This document shows, one piece after another, positions 13,079 through 25,469 of a DNA stretch of 64,000 bases. The position numbers and the translations under genes were made by a program. The notes under the pieces were generated by a model. It worked only from the letters and a program-made list of their open reading frames with translations, ran no database searches and was not told where the DNA came from. Numbering within the stretch: position 1 is the stretch's first letter; the number at the start of each line of letters is the position of its first letter. Origin of the DNA: Gorsachius magnificus (taxonomy: Eukaryota > Chordata > Aves > Pelecaniformes > Ardeidae); NCBI GenBank assembly GCA_034008185.1, contig CM067084.1:60030599-60094598 (forward strand), read 5' to 3'.

Positions 13079-14147
13079 CTTTTTTGTAAGGGTCTTCTAG
13101 ATAAGTCAAGACCAGGGCTAAAAGTTTAAATGAATCATTTTTTCATGTATAATTTATAATCAAGTAAATTGTAAATGAAAAAAGTAATTCGCTAGCTTAT
13201 TCAAGATTAATTAAGGTTTAATTGAAGGTTTTGTAGGTAGAAAACGTGAGGAATTTTCAGAGTCCTATAAAACAAAGAAGATAGATTTTCAAAAGATGTA
13301 TTAAAAAGGAGAATTTAATCTATATTTATATATTTATGACAGATTATTAAAGGCCTCTCTAGGTCTTTCTGTTTAATTTCTTTCTTTCCTGAGCATTCTT
13401 TCTAGTGTGTGACAAAAAAGCTTCTGCTACTTTAAAGCACAACAATATTTCCCTTTCAAATAATTGAGGAATATGAACAACCAAAATATATAATTCTTAC
13501 AAAGTGGTAAACTTTGGTAAACTTCCTGTCACCATGCTTTGATGATGATTTGAGGCTACAGAGGCAGTTCTGTACAAAAGGGCTGTTTCTTTTCAGAGCT
13601 CTGCAGTGAATTCTTTGTTCCTTGTCTTCTTTACTTGCTCAAAAGAAAATAGATGAAACAAGATGAAAGTATTTGAAAGGACATCCATTGAAATTAAGAG
13701 GTGAGAACAGAATGTTGCTGCTTGCTATACTAAGAACAATTTACAATATTCTCTTTCCATAACATCACTAGACACGTAGGATAACCTGTTTGGGTGCTCT
13801 GGATGGATTTTTGCTGCATGGATTTAATTAATTTTTATCATCCCTTCATTGGTTCAACACTTTCACGGATTATATCAGGACATTTTAAGTTCATGAATTT
13901 TAATAGTTCTAGTAAATATGCAATGAAGTGACAGCAGTCTATTCTATTGTGGATCAAAGACTCAGACTATCCTTCAACAAGTTCAGGTTTAATTCTTAAG
14001 TTGTTTGTCTTTCTGAGATGTTCCTCTCTTCCTAAAAGAAACACAGCAGAGGTGTTTTTTTACTTAGATAACACTTCTTATCTGAACACATCCCTCAATG
14101 TTTAGTTTGCATTAAAAGTTGTTGGTCTCTGGCAATTCTCATAGTTA

Positions 14148-14151
<4 letters not shown>

Positions 14152-14178
<27 letters not shown>
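14152..14178. repeat. Poly(T) tract, 27 bp
   Basis: This is an uninterrupted run of 27 T followed by AACAAAG. No retroposon body was recognised beside it. Confidence 0.95.
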
Positions 14179-14184
<6 letters not shown>

Positions 14185-17100
14185 GAAACTTCTATTAGCA
14201 CAGACCCCCAAAGAAAGCATGAAGCATAATTTTTATTAGTGTTGTCCAACCACACTGTGAACACTTCTCTCTGGACTCCTGCTCATCAGGAGGAAGAGGA
14301 AATGGGCAAAGACCTCCCAGAAGTTGTTTCCTCTTTTGATAGGGGCGTGTGCATTCATGGTGATATATTTATTTGTATTAAGATTTTTTAAAAAAAAAAA
14401 AAAAGGATTTAGAGCAGGTTTGACAAATCAGCATTTTGGCAGGAAAGAAAAAAACACTTTGCCATTAGAAGATTTTCAACACTTTAATTAAGGTGATATA
14501 TGTGCAGATGATCCCACAAGTGGATCATACCTTTTTAGAAGACAGGGAAAAAACTCAACTAATTAAACAAGAAAAACACCCCCCTTTCCCCCCGCCAAAC
14601 CAATGGTCTCTAATTATGCAACTCCTTTCCATCCTCTTGCTTGCCCTCCGTTTGACCTTGTGTGTATAACATGGCAGCCAGAACTGCTGTGAAATATTAT
14701 ACTTCTTAAAAAGATCACACAGCTTAGAAACAAAATTGAAGATAATCCTTATAAAAAGTAAGTATTCAAAGTATATGTTTTCTCTTGTTCTACTGAATTA
14801 GAAACCTCTCTTCAGATACTCATACCAAGGCCCACAGATGGATGGACAAAGTTTTCTGTGTGTTTTTTTGGTTTTGGTTGAAAGACTAAAGTAGAAGGGA
14901 TAAAAAAAACCCCATGAAATAAATATGGAAATAGTTGGATATAAATATGAAACCAATGGAAACAATGGAAAATAAAAAAACCGCAATGAATGAAATATCT
15001 AGATTACCTCAACGCTTGACACCTTGGACAATAAAAATAGCTTTGTACTCAAATAATTTTTAGAGAATGCAGTTTTAAATATTAAAAGCAACATTGAAAA
15101 AAAAAAAAGGGTAACTAAGCAGTTTATTGATGAACTCAAAATCAGAACTGAGTTCTTGACTCTTCCAGTCCCATTGCAAATTAAAAATAAGTTAAAGACA
15201 AGATAGAAATCTTTTTATTTTACTTATTTTGAGACATATATTCCAAAACCCCATATAAATTTCATAAGGTACAGTCAGCTTCTTTTTAAAATTGCTAACA
15301 CTGTAAATTCATTAGTCACCTACTTTCTTGTGGAAACTTTTGGTTTAAGATATTCTTGAGTATGTGGACATTCTTGCTTTTGAAAAATACACTGTCAGTA
15401 TGTTTCCCAAAAAACCTCAGGTTTGGTGAGGCTTTGAAAAATAATGTACTATGTATTATAGCTTTGGATTTTTTTATTACTCTGATAAAAGTGATAGGTT
15501 CTTCTTACAAGCAAAAGCCTGTTACTGTACTTAAAAAAAAAAATCCACAGATGGTTACAAGACTTCAAACATGTTACTTCAGACTGTGTTTCTTAGTGTT
15601 CAGAAACATATGTAACAAAATTATGGATTTGCTTTTTCATAAAATATAATGCATGCAGTTTTGTAAAATGAGGTGAACTTTAAAATTACATTTTATAAGA
15701 AAAAAAATGGCAAAGTCTTATATTGGATTTCATCTAACAGAACAAGGCCAGAAGAAACCATGTTTTGTATACCTACATCATCTTCACCTTATTGCACTTT
15801 ATACTTCATAAAGACTGGACAGCATACAATATCAGACATATTAAAAAAAAATTAAAATATGACATCATTGAAATTGCAAATAGAAAACTGTTGAGAGACA
15901 TGTTAGAAAAGGCAGAAATGACAGGTTTCACAGCCATGAGGTTCTCTTCCAAATGTGATAAACCTACAAATCTTTCAGTGCTGATAGAGACCCACAAAAA
16001 ATAATAGTTTTTACTTAAATTAACACATAAAGCATGTTTTCTAGGTTAATTTTAGGAGTAATCATACCTAATTGTCACTTAGACACTTTAAGAAGGAATA
16101 CTTCAAGGAATCTGTAAACAACTGAAGATCAAATAAATCTTTATTTTATTATTCTTACAAACTGTGCTGGAAGAGCAAAGTCATTTTTATGCATGACTAG
16201 AATCCATTCTAATTTTCATGAACTTCCATTTTAAAAGTTTGAACTTAGAAGAATAAAATAGTGGTATTTACACAGGTAAAAATACTTCCCTTAATTCTGT
16301 CTCAAGGGAATGGAGACACAATCAGTTTATGTAATTTACGTTCTGTTCTCTCTATATTTTCCAAAAGTAACCTTATCAGTAGCATACTTTAGTAGCTTTC
16401 TTCTTCTTTCATTTAAAATATATATTAAAAAAAATGTATATTCCTGATGCTTCCTTTACTTGAGATCAGAATATTTATCCTTTCCCAAGAATGGGAGCCT
16501 AATGCAACAGAACTGAGGACATTAAACGTAACCTTTTCCTTTGGTCCCAGCACAAACATCTGGGTCATAATCACCATGTACAACAAACCTGCAGTCTTGA
16601 CATATACCATAAGTACAAACACCTGCCATTAATTCTATTGAAACTGAGTCACAAAGCTCTGTATTTTCTTTCTGGGATACCAAAGAAAACTTACTTGAGT
16701 GAACTTAGCTTAACCTCTTCACTGGGAGGCAACCACAACCCTGCAAGGTGAGGCATATTTCTGTCTGTTTTGTTGCAGACATTTTTCCTATTCTTTGTAA
16801 CTGAAAGACATTTTTTCCATATCTGACTCCCATCAGAATATTTGCTGTCAAACCATTCATACAACTTCAAGGGTCAATTCTACTGCCTATTTGGGGCACA
16901 TCCAAAGATCTTAAAACACCCCTTTTCTTTTTTTTTTTTTTTTATTTTATTTTTTCCTAAGGTCTTACAAGGGCATGAAAATTCTACTTCACAAGATTTA
17001 TTTTGAATGATATTATTGTCTTCCTCCCTGACCATTACTTTGGATCCAATCTTCATAACTATATTTCATTATAATTAGCCTTCACACAATTGTATTTCCT

Positions 17101-18387
17101 TTCAACTGTGTCTTAAACTCAGAATATCCTGTTTGTTTCAGTAGATTCCTGTCTTGCAAAAATCCAATAAATTCAATTAAAATAGAAACAAGCCCTACAC
17201 ATCTGCCTTTTTTATCTCTATCAAAGTGAATTTTACTGCCAGAATGATATAGCTGGGTTTCAGTTCTCAGCATAGGATGACTGTGGCAGCAATATGCCCT
17301 TGGTTTCAAAAGAAAACAAGATTACACAGCTTTCACTGCCACCATATCTGATGGTATCAGTTGCCTTTTAGCATATACTTAAGGCAACAGTGGAGACTTT
17401 CCTATAATCTATCTTTTTTTGTCCCTTTTTCCTTTATCTTTTATACTTCTCAGCTAATTCAGCCCAAGGAAGCATGTGCCCAATGTATGCAAATACCAAG
17501 CAATTCCTAGGTATAATAGACTTTTCTAAAGGAGATTTATTTTTTCTTTCTGTTTTAGAGGTGTTCCACCATACTTTTTTGTTTTGTTTTGTTGCATTTT
17601 GCTTTTTTTAAATGTTTGTGAAGAAGGTTGGAAAGAAGTAGTAGTTTCTTTGGGGGAATTTGTGGGTTTGGGAAAAAAAAAAAAGAAAAAAGAAAAAATA
17701 CCTTCTTGATATTATATCTGGATCAGAATATGCACTTTGTCTTATAGTAACAAAATAAAACCTTTCTAAAAAAAAAGATATTTTGACTCACAAAGATATC
17801 AGAGTACACTACATAAACAGTTGGAGAATATAAAGTTAATGCTAAAACTTTGGCTTAAAAGTTTGTCATTGAGCACAACTCATAAAAAAACAGTATTGCA
17901 GTAAGTTAGTAATAGTATAATAATAAGTTAATATCTCATAAAAAAGAAATTTATTAATTCCATGCTCTCCCTTACTCTTCTGAAAGTTTTTTTTTTGATC
18001 CTTCCTCCTTTTCTCCTCCCTATGAAATTTAAGAGATAAAGTAGAAAAGTTTATTTAATGGATAAAGTAGAAATAAATTTTGATGTCCTGTGCTATGTTA
18101 TCTTAGTAATATATTTCTACCTGTATTCTTTTGCTTTTATAGTCAGTCTTTTTGAGTACATTATTTTCCACTATGGATTACTCCTCTGAAGCACCTGATT
18201 CTGTTTAGTGGGAGAGGAAGGGTTCTGGGGCTGGCAGCAAGCAATCTAACGCTTCATGGCAAATCTTGCATTCTTACACTCTTAAAAGATATCCTCATTA
18301 AAATGAAAATAAAGTCCTTTCTCTCACTCCTTGCCCAAAAAGTTCCTGAAAATGTTCACTACAGAAGAAAGATTAGTTCTGGGAGGG

Positions 18388-18661
18388 AGTGTAGTAATAG
18401 AATGAGGGATAATGGTTTTAAACTGAAAGAGGGTAGATTTAGGTATTAGGAAAATATCCTTTACTGTGAGAGAGGATAGTGAGACACTGGAACAGAATGC
18501 CCAGAGAAGTTGTGGATGTCCTCTCCCTGGAAGTGTTCAAGGCCAGGTTGGATGGGGCTTTGAGTAACCTGATCTAGTGGAAGGTGTCCCTGCCCATGGC
18601 AGGGGGTTTGGAACTAGATTATCATGAAGGTCCCTTTCAACCTAAACCATTCTATGATTCT
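18388..18661 (+). mobile_element. CR1 LINE 3'-end fragment
   Basis: This is a sense CR1 3' end. It opens around GGGATAATGGTTTTAAACTG, passes through AGAGAGGATAGTGAGACACTGGAACAG and AGTGTTCAAGGCCAGGTTGGATGGGGC, and ends AACCTAAACCATTCTATGATTCTA. It is 5'-truncated, with many substitutions against its relatives here, which suggests an old insertion. It has no coding capacity. Confidence 0.93.
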
Positions 18662-20949
18662 AATATTTCCTAAACTAGTACTAGGATTTTAAGGCTGATT
18701 ACTTTTCTTCTTAGCGGTAAGCTTAGGACATCCCACCCTGCAAATTACATGAACAAAGAGACAGTATGAACAATGAATAACGCAAAGCAAATATTCACAA
18801 CAATAATTCACACCATGTGTGGGGTAAAATATATAAGCACAAGTAACTTGGTTCACAGTCAGGGTCTGAACAGAATGAAGATCGAATATATTTCAGAATA
18901 TTATTTAATTTTACATTTATTTTAATAATTGATCCTAAAACATGCAGCAAGTCAGAAAGGTGAGGGGATGGAAGCAATGATTAATATAAGCTAGATTCTA
19001 ATTGCTTCTGGACATCACAGCTTCTGCCTGGTTATATAATTCTTTTCAGGAATATACAGGTAATTATTTTCTTTTATTTGTTAAGTTCAAAGTCAATAAT
19101 AGGTTAAATTGCTTCTGACTGCTCTATGGATTTAATTTATCTGAAATTACTCCGTGCCTGCAAATGATTAAGTCTGTCTTTCTTTCTTTGTATAAAGCAT
19201 TCACTGATACTTGTGTAAGGACTGCAATATAAAAATAGTTTTTTCTGTGTATCTAAGAATTGGTTATCGTATCAAGTAAAAATCCCGAAAATGAAAAGTT
19301 TTCTACCTGAAGTGATAATAGATACATTGTATAAAATTAGTTAAAAAATGTAAAGCAGGTTTTTATTAATGTTTAGGAGAACTGACTCATGAAAATTAAT
19401 TTTTCAAAGAATTAAAAAACCTGGAGTTAATATTTGTTTGCTGTTTTATAGCAGAGCTAATGTTAATTGAAATGCTACAACTCCTTTGTTACGTAATTTA
19501 ATTTCAGAGATTGTGCCAGGATCACATGTGCTAAAGATCTTTACTATTTCAACTAAAAAAGCTAAGCTTTGCAGCTAGAAGCTCGAACACAATTACATTA
19601 TTTAGAGATTAAAAAGGAAGGAAACAGTCACCTGGGTTACAGATTCTGTGATTCAGATAATTCCTACAGATATAATTCGTATGCTCTGAAATATAAAGTA
19701 AGAAATACTTAAGATAATTGGATAGTTAAAGTGACCATAGGAATAATGTCTTAGGAAACAAATTCTTCTCCAGCATTTTTAAACACTGATACATTCCAAA
19801 GGCAGAAAATTAACTCTTCAGATCCTTTTAAACTGGTGAATTCCCCCAGAAGGAATAAAACAGTTTACAACAGTATCCAGAGGTACAGTTGAACTATGCT
19901 GAAGTGCTTTATACCAACATATATGATCCTAAATCCCTACATAAACACAAAAGTACAAACATATTGATTTACAATGTTTTTAAACTCCTGAAAATTTCTT
20001 CAAGTTCAGTAGATCCGTAGATGTTGAAAAAACTGAAAACGGAATAATTTTGCGATTCATCGTTTTTGGGCATAGATGCATAACCTAACTGTAGGCACAA
20101 AGATTTAAACTGTTAACTTATATGTTTAATTAGAGGCACATAGGTGTCTCAGCAGAACTTTTCACAAAAATGTAGTAGCGATAGAAGACTATGAGGGACT
20201 TGTGTTCTTTTCTACTTATCTTTTACTAAAGGTCAATTAGTATCTGTCTACAGACACGTTCAGCTAAGGTCATTGCTGTAGACAAATCTCATCTTTTCCA
20301 TTTCATTCACCAAGCTGCTCAGACATATGGAAGTTTAGAAAGCATGCTAATACAGTACATAAAACAAGCAAGTAAACAATAAGTCCTACAGGACTTAGTA
20401 GTTCAGGCCCAACAATACACTGATAGGACTGATTCCTTGACATGAATTACCTAAAAATTTGCCAGCAATAGGCAAAGGGCTAGGGATTTTAATTTGCCAG
20501 TAGCAGGCCATAAAAAAGCTTCTATCTTTCTACATCCATCCAGGTATATAACCATAAAGAAAAAGAAAACAACCACAACAAAACCCCAAAACACCAAAGC
20601 AAACCAAACCCAACAACAAAAAAAAAAACAAACCCAAACTTGATTTGCTGTCAGAGCTCAAATATCCTAATGGAAAATAAAAAAAATGTAACAACAAACA
20701 ACTAACAAAGCATTTACTATGAATATGCTGTTGTGCAAAATTATAGGAAACAGTTAAGGAATTCCAAACACACTCAAATATTAAACTAATGGAAAAAATA
20801 ATATCTCTTTGAATTTGCTGGTGCTACATATGAACACATCCATCTGAAAAAATTTAGACACTTAAGGATATTTGCTAGGAACCTATGGATTCTCAGGTCT
20901 TAAATCCTTAGACCTTGTTTGAAAATCATTTAAACCTGCAGGCAGTTTG
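18662..20949. other. Unique AT-rich sequence, no gene seen
   Basis: No exon or transposon was recognised. The segment 19440-19640 is less simple in composition and contains the PAR-bZIP-type palindrome TTACGTAA at 19489-19496 next to a SOX-like CTTTGTT. A C/A-only low-complexity run lies near 20555-20640. Confidence 0.55.
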
Positions 20950-22470
20950 GAAATGAGCCAGCAATTTGCACTTGCAAAGGTTAATCATATCCTGGGCTGT
21001 ATAGAATCATAGAACCATTTAGGTTGGAAAAGACCTTTGAGATCATCAAGTCCAACCATTAACCTAACAGTGCCAAATCCACCACTAAACCATGTCCCTA
21101 AGCACCACATCTGCACGTCTTTTAAACACCTCCAGGGAGCAGGACTCAACCGATTCCCTGGACAGCCTGTTCCAATGCTTGACAACCCTTTTGGTCAAGA
21201 AATTTTTCCTAATATCCAATCTAAACCCTCCCGGCACAACTTCAGTCCATTTCCTCTCACCCTATCACTTGTTACTTGGGAAAAGAGACCGACACCCACC
21301 TCACTACAACCTCCTTTCAGGTAGTTCTAGAGAGTGATAAGATCTCCCCTCAGCTTCCATTCCTCCAGGGTAAACAACCCCAGTTCCCTGAGCTGCCCCT
21401 CACCAGCTCTGTTGCCCTTGTCTGGGCATGCTCCAGTGCCTCAATGTCTTTCTGGTGGTGAGGGGCCCAAAACTGAACACAGTGTTTGAGGTGCAGCCTC
21501 ACCAATGCCAAGTACAGGGACACAATCACTTTCCTTCTTCTGCTGGTCACACTATTCCTGTTACAAGCCAGGATGCCATTTGCTCTCTTGGACACCTGTG
21601 CATGCTGCTGGCTTGTATTCAGCGGGCTGTCAACCAGTACCCTCAGGTACTTTCCAGCCACTCTTCCCCAAGCCTGTAGCGTTGCATGGGGTTGTTGTGA
21701 CCCAAGTGCAGGATCAGACACTTGGCCTTGTTGAACCTCATACAGTTGGCCTCAGCCCATCGATCCAGCCTGTCCAGGTCCCTCTTCAGAGCCTTCTTAC
21801 CCTCAAGCAGATCAACACTTCCACCCAACTGGGTGTCATCTGTGAACTTGCTGAGGGTGCACTCAACCCCCTTGTCCAGATCATTTATAAAGGTATTAAA
21901 AAAGTGGTGTAAAGAAACATATGCCAGCAGGTCAAGGGAGGTGATTCTCCCCTACTATTTCATTCTCCTGAGACCCCTAGATTAATGCATCCACCTCTGG
22001 GATGACCAGCACAGGAAAGACAGGGACCCATTGGAGTGGGTCCAGAGGAGGGCCACAAATATGGTCAGAAGGCTGGAACACCTCTCTTATGAAGACAGGC
22101 TGAGAGAGTTGGGGTTGTTCATCCTGGAGAAGAGAAGGCTTCTTATTGCAGCCTTTCAATACTTAAAGGGGGGTCACAAGAAAGACCAAGAAAGGCTCTT
22201 TGTCATGGCCTGTAGTGACAGGGTAAGGGGAAACAGTTTTATCCTATAAAAGGGTATATTTAAATTGTATATAGGAAAGAAATTTTTTACAATGAGTGTG
22301 GTGAGACCCTGGAACAGGTTGCCCACAGCAGTCATGGATTCTTCATCCCTAGAAGTGTTCAAGGTCAAGTTGGGTGGGCCTTTGAGCAATCTGATCTAGT
22401 GAAAGATGTCCCTGGTCTTTGCAGTGGGGCTGGACTAGGTGATCTTTGAAGGTCCCATCCAACCCTATGC
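20950..22470 (+). mobile_element. CR1 LINE (sense), split in two by a later CR1 insertion
   Basis: The left piece (20950-21002) reads ATGAGCCAGCAATTTGCACTTGC ... ATCCTGGGCTGTAT, which is the reverse-transcriptase tail region of CR1 ORF2. The right piece resumes near 21908 with GCCAGCAGGTCAAGGGAGG and runs to GATCTTTGAAGGTCCCATCCAACCC at about 22470. The two pieces are adjacent in an unbroken CR1 (compare the continuous copy at 24372, where the same words follow one another), so 21003-21907 is an insertion. Stops and frameshifts make the ORF2 remnant non-functional. The target is older than the insert by position alone. Confidence 0.85.
21003..21907 (-). mobile_element. CR1 LINE (antisense) nested in another CR1
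   Basis: On the plus strand it begins with the reversed tail (AGAATCATAGAACCATTTAGGTTGG) and ends near the reverse-transcriptase domain. The minus strand retains two decayed open pieces of ORF2: 21643-21828 (reverse-transcriptase region with [15 protein letters not shown]) and 21350-21721 (tail region with [10 protein letters not shown] and [12 protein letters not shown]). Frame changes and stops interrupt the protein, so it is a pseudogene. The copy is 5'-truncated. Its insertion interrupts the sense CR1 described for 20950-22470, which orders the two events. Confidence 0.92.
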
Positions 22471-24371
22471 AGGTTGCCCTTTGTCTTTCTGTGCATTTGT
22501 ATAGCAGAGTTAGTATCGTTTTACAGAAACACTGTGAAGATAAGCACAATGAAACATCAAGGCATCATGAAGATTGCTTATGTATAACCAAGAGAAACAA
22601 GGTGAAAATAAAGATTTACAGAACCAAGACTTATTTTTGAAAGAAATATAACTTCTCTTTGTACAATCCTTTCTTAGAACATGGGAGAAAGAGAAAAAAT
22701 ACTGCTTAACAAAATGAAAAAGTCCTATCATATTTTTTTTTCCTATCACTAGCCATAGCTTCTTGTTTAAGGTAGCCAATCTAACCGTATTAAGGACAGC
22801 AAAGAAGCAGCAGAATAAATTTGGTTTCATACCATAAGGTAAAACATTTCAACATATGTACTATTTTGGCAACACTGACAGCATTTTTTTCCCCAATAAG
22901 AAAGAAAGTGTGACCTTGTAACAATTATTTCCTTCATTGTCAGAGCTTGAAACTGTGCACAAGGTATTTCTTTAGTAATTGTGTTTGATCACAGCTAAAA
23001 TACCAGCCAAGCACTATTTTGTTAGTGCAGAATGCAGCAGGAGAATTGAAGGACAGAAAAGGAGGAACTAGACATTCTGTAAGTATTCCAGTTATAACTC
23101 ATTCTAGTATAGACTGCAGGTATAATTTGGAAAATTATAGATTGCTCTCAATTATTTGAAAGTTGTCTGAAATATTATGGTTATTTAGTGGTGAACAGAC
23201 AAGAAAGCTCCCAGACTATGAGCGAACTGGTATCTCTGACCACTGTTTTAAAGGTCATAGAATTTCATCAGTGAAAGAATTACAAATAACTCTTTTAGGA
23301 GTGACTACAGTTTGCAAGGTACAATGATCATTTTCTTATGAGTTCCATAAAGTTTTAAAGAATATGTAGTACATGCTAAATCCCCCAAAGTGCCTCCATT
23401 GTCTTGCTAGTGCTAATCTAGATATGTACCACTTTAGCACAGTCACAAACCGTACTGCCTAGCAATGAAGAAATATGTAAGTTATCTCAAGCATGGATAC
23501 CTAACTAATACTGGCATTAGATGTCAGCAAGAATAAAAGTAAACCGGCCTGCACTAAGAGCTGTGTATCTGAGATAAGATTCTACTTGCAGCTAACAGAG
23601 GTTTTTTTAGGTCTAGTTTGGATTGGTCTACATAGTACTACATAACTGTAATTGTTGTGCAGATAAATACTAAATGAGAAACTAATTGACTACAATGTGT
23701 TACTTGTGTTTCCTCAATGGAGTTTGTTTCAGTCTATAAGCAAGATCTTGACCATAAAGAAGCAAGAGTTGAGAGGTAGAGAAGGTAACATTTCAAGGGC
23801 TATCACAGCAGCATATGGGAAGAGAAACAGGGGCATAATACATTAGGCAGAATCATACTGAACAATATTCCTACCTAGATTGAGAAAGTTCCTGGAGAAA
23901 TCCTCTTTTCCTACTCCTTTAATCTGCCTGGCATGCAATGAACCCCTACCAAACTTCAAAATGTGTTCCACTTGACTTCTGAGTATCCAGTTGCTGCCTT
24001 GGAAGTGAATCACATCAGTTCCTGAAGAAAGCTTTCTTCCTTTGTTTTTTGAAAGTGAGGTGTGAAAACATGAAGAACTACCATTCAGTTAAATTTCAAA
24101 GCCTATATTTTATTTGAAAAAAATCATGAGGAAAATAAATCATGACTTCTGAAGCACGTAAGTCCAAATATTTGACACTAGAAGAAAGAAACAAAACTCC
24201 CTTACAATTAAATTAGTTTTACACAATAGCCAATATTCAATAATAATTAATTGATCTAACACACAAATACAGAAGGAAAGAAGAAATAATTAATTATAAA
24301 ATAACATGATGAATGACAACCCTCAAATGGCAACAGTGTGTACAGAATAAACTACTAATTGTAAACAGGTG
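22471..24371. other. Unique AT-rich sequence, no gene seen
   Basis: No transposon or exon was recognised between two CR1 copies. The open frame at 22510-22830 (minus, 106 codons) has no domain that I can name and no splice context. I regard it as chance. Confidence 0.55.
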
Positions 24372-25121
24372 GACCCTAACAACAGAGGTTTCTGGTGTAC
24401 CAGTACAGGTTGGGGGCTGACCTGCTGGAAAGCAGCTCTGCCCAGAGGGACCTGGGAGTCCTGGTGGACGACAAGCTCACCAGGAGCCAGCAGTGTGCCC
24501 TTGTTGCCAGGAAGGCCAATGGTATCCCGGGGTGCATTAAGAGGAGTGTGGCCAGCAGGTCGAGGGAGGTTATGCTCCCCCTCTACTCTGCCCTGATGAG
24601 ACCCCACCTGGAGTACTGTGTCCAGTTCTGGGCTCCCCAGTTCAAGAAAGATGAGGAACTTTCCTAGAGAGAGTCCAGAGGAGGGCTACAAAGATGATGA
24701 GGGGACAGGAGCATCTCCCCTATGAGGAAAAGCTGAGGGACCGGGGCTTGTTTAGCCTGAAGAAGAGAAGACAGAGGGGATCTCATCAACACGTACAAAT
24801 ATCTTAAGGGTGGATGTCACGAGGAAGGATCCAGACTCTTCTCAGTGGTGCCTAGCAACAGGACAAGGGGCAATGGGCACAAACTGAAATATAAGAGGTT
24901 TCAGTTGAATATACGGAAGAACTTCTTTACTTTGAGGGTGACAGAGGACTGGAACAGGCTGCGCAGGGGGCTTGTGGAGTTACCTTCTCTGGAGATATTC
25001 GAAACCCACCTGGATGCTGTCCTGTGCAACCTGCTGTAGGTGAACCTGCTTTAGCAGGAGCGTTGGACTAGATGATCTCACGAGGTCCCTTCCAATCCTT
25101 GCCATTCTGTGATTCTGTGAT
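24372..25121 (+). mobile_element. CR1 LINE, reverse-transcriptase tail and 3' UTR
   Basis: This is a continuous sense CR1 fragment of about 750 bp. Codons at 24395-24667 give the tail of the ORF2 reverse transcriptase ([20 protein letters not shown] near the start, [14 protein letters not shown] near the end). The frame is then broken near 24668, and a second open piece at 24845-25039 carries the end of ORF2 (LPSLEIFETHLDAVL). The element ends with the CR1 tail, CCATTCTGTGATTCTGTGAT. CR1 ORF2 encodes an endonuclease and reverse transcriptase for target-primed retrotransposition. This 5'-truncated, frameshifted copy cannot move. Confidence 0.95.
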
Positions 25122-25469
25122 CCTCAGTTACAATCTGTATGTCTAGTGTCACACCTAGGAAAAAAAAAAAAAAAAAAGAGGAATATGACCTGGTACATTT
25201 ATATTAATAAATCAAAGAGTGACCAAGAATGTTCCTTGGCATGATTATATTGCTATATCTTGGTCTGACTCTTGGTCACTCTTTAGAAACTTCTGCAGCA
25301 TGATTTTGGCCAGTATCAATTTGTAGTTGTCCTGTTCAGTTCTTCAGAATGGAGTACCAGACAAAACAGGCCAGGGTGAATTTCCGATAATTGAGTTGTA
25401 TGTAGCCACAATATTTTGGAATTTAAGACAGGATATTAGCATGCAAACATATTGCCTGAGGACAGGGCA
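25122..25469. other. Unique spacer with poly(A) run and inverted repeat
   Basis: The spacer contains an 18-bp poly(A) run at 25160-25177 and a 15-bp perfect inverted repeat (25214-25228 and 25270-25284). No gene is visible. Confidence 0.6.
25214..25284. repeat. Inverted repeat, 15-bp arms, 41-base loop
   Basis: The left arm AAAGAGTGACCAAGA (25214-25228) is exactly complementary to the right arm TCTTGGTCACTCTTT (25270-25284). The pairing does not extend beyond the arms in either direction. It could be a small hairpin, a remnant of a miniature inverted-repeat element, or coincidence. I see no flanking target duplication. Confidence 0.9.

Larger units (their letters stand above)
7874..18387. 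other. Long unique AT-rich stretch with homopolymer tracts, no gene seen
   Basis: This is about 10.5 kb without a recognised transposon or exon. It holds several simple tracts, listed separately where notable, and C/A- or C/T-rich low-complexity sequence around 10205-10330. Open frames such as 10926-11162 (minus), 12198-12497 (plus) and 15356-15649 (plus) show no domain, no conserved motif and AT-driven composition. I treat them as chance frames. Regulatory sequence could be present, but single-sequence inspection cannot show it. Confidence 0.55.

Noticed and set aside
21505..21912. 135-codon plus frame
   Set aside because: It is the antisense reading of CR1 ORF2. The minus strand carries the recognisable reverse-transcriptase residues.
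21003..22470. Twin-priming (5' inversion) as the origin of the inverted CR1 pair
   Set aside because: Both pieces have their own 3' ends, and the sense copy has a left part before the antisense one. Nested insertion explains this and twin-priming does not.
25160..25177. Poly(A) run after a CR1 as a processed-pseudogene tail
   Set aside because: CR1 does not end in poly(A), and no gene-like sequence precedes the run.
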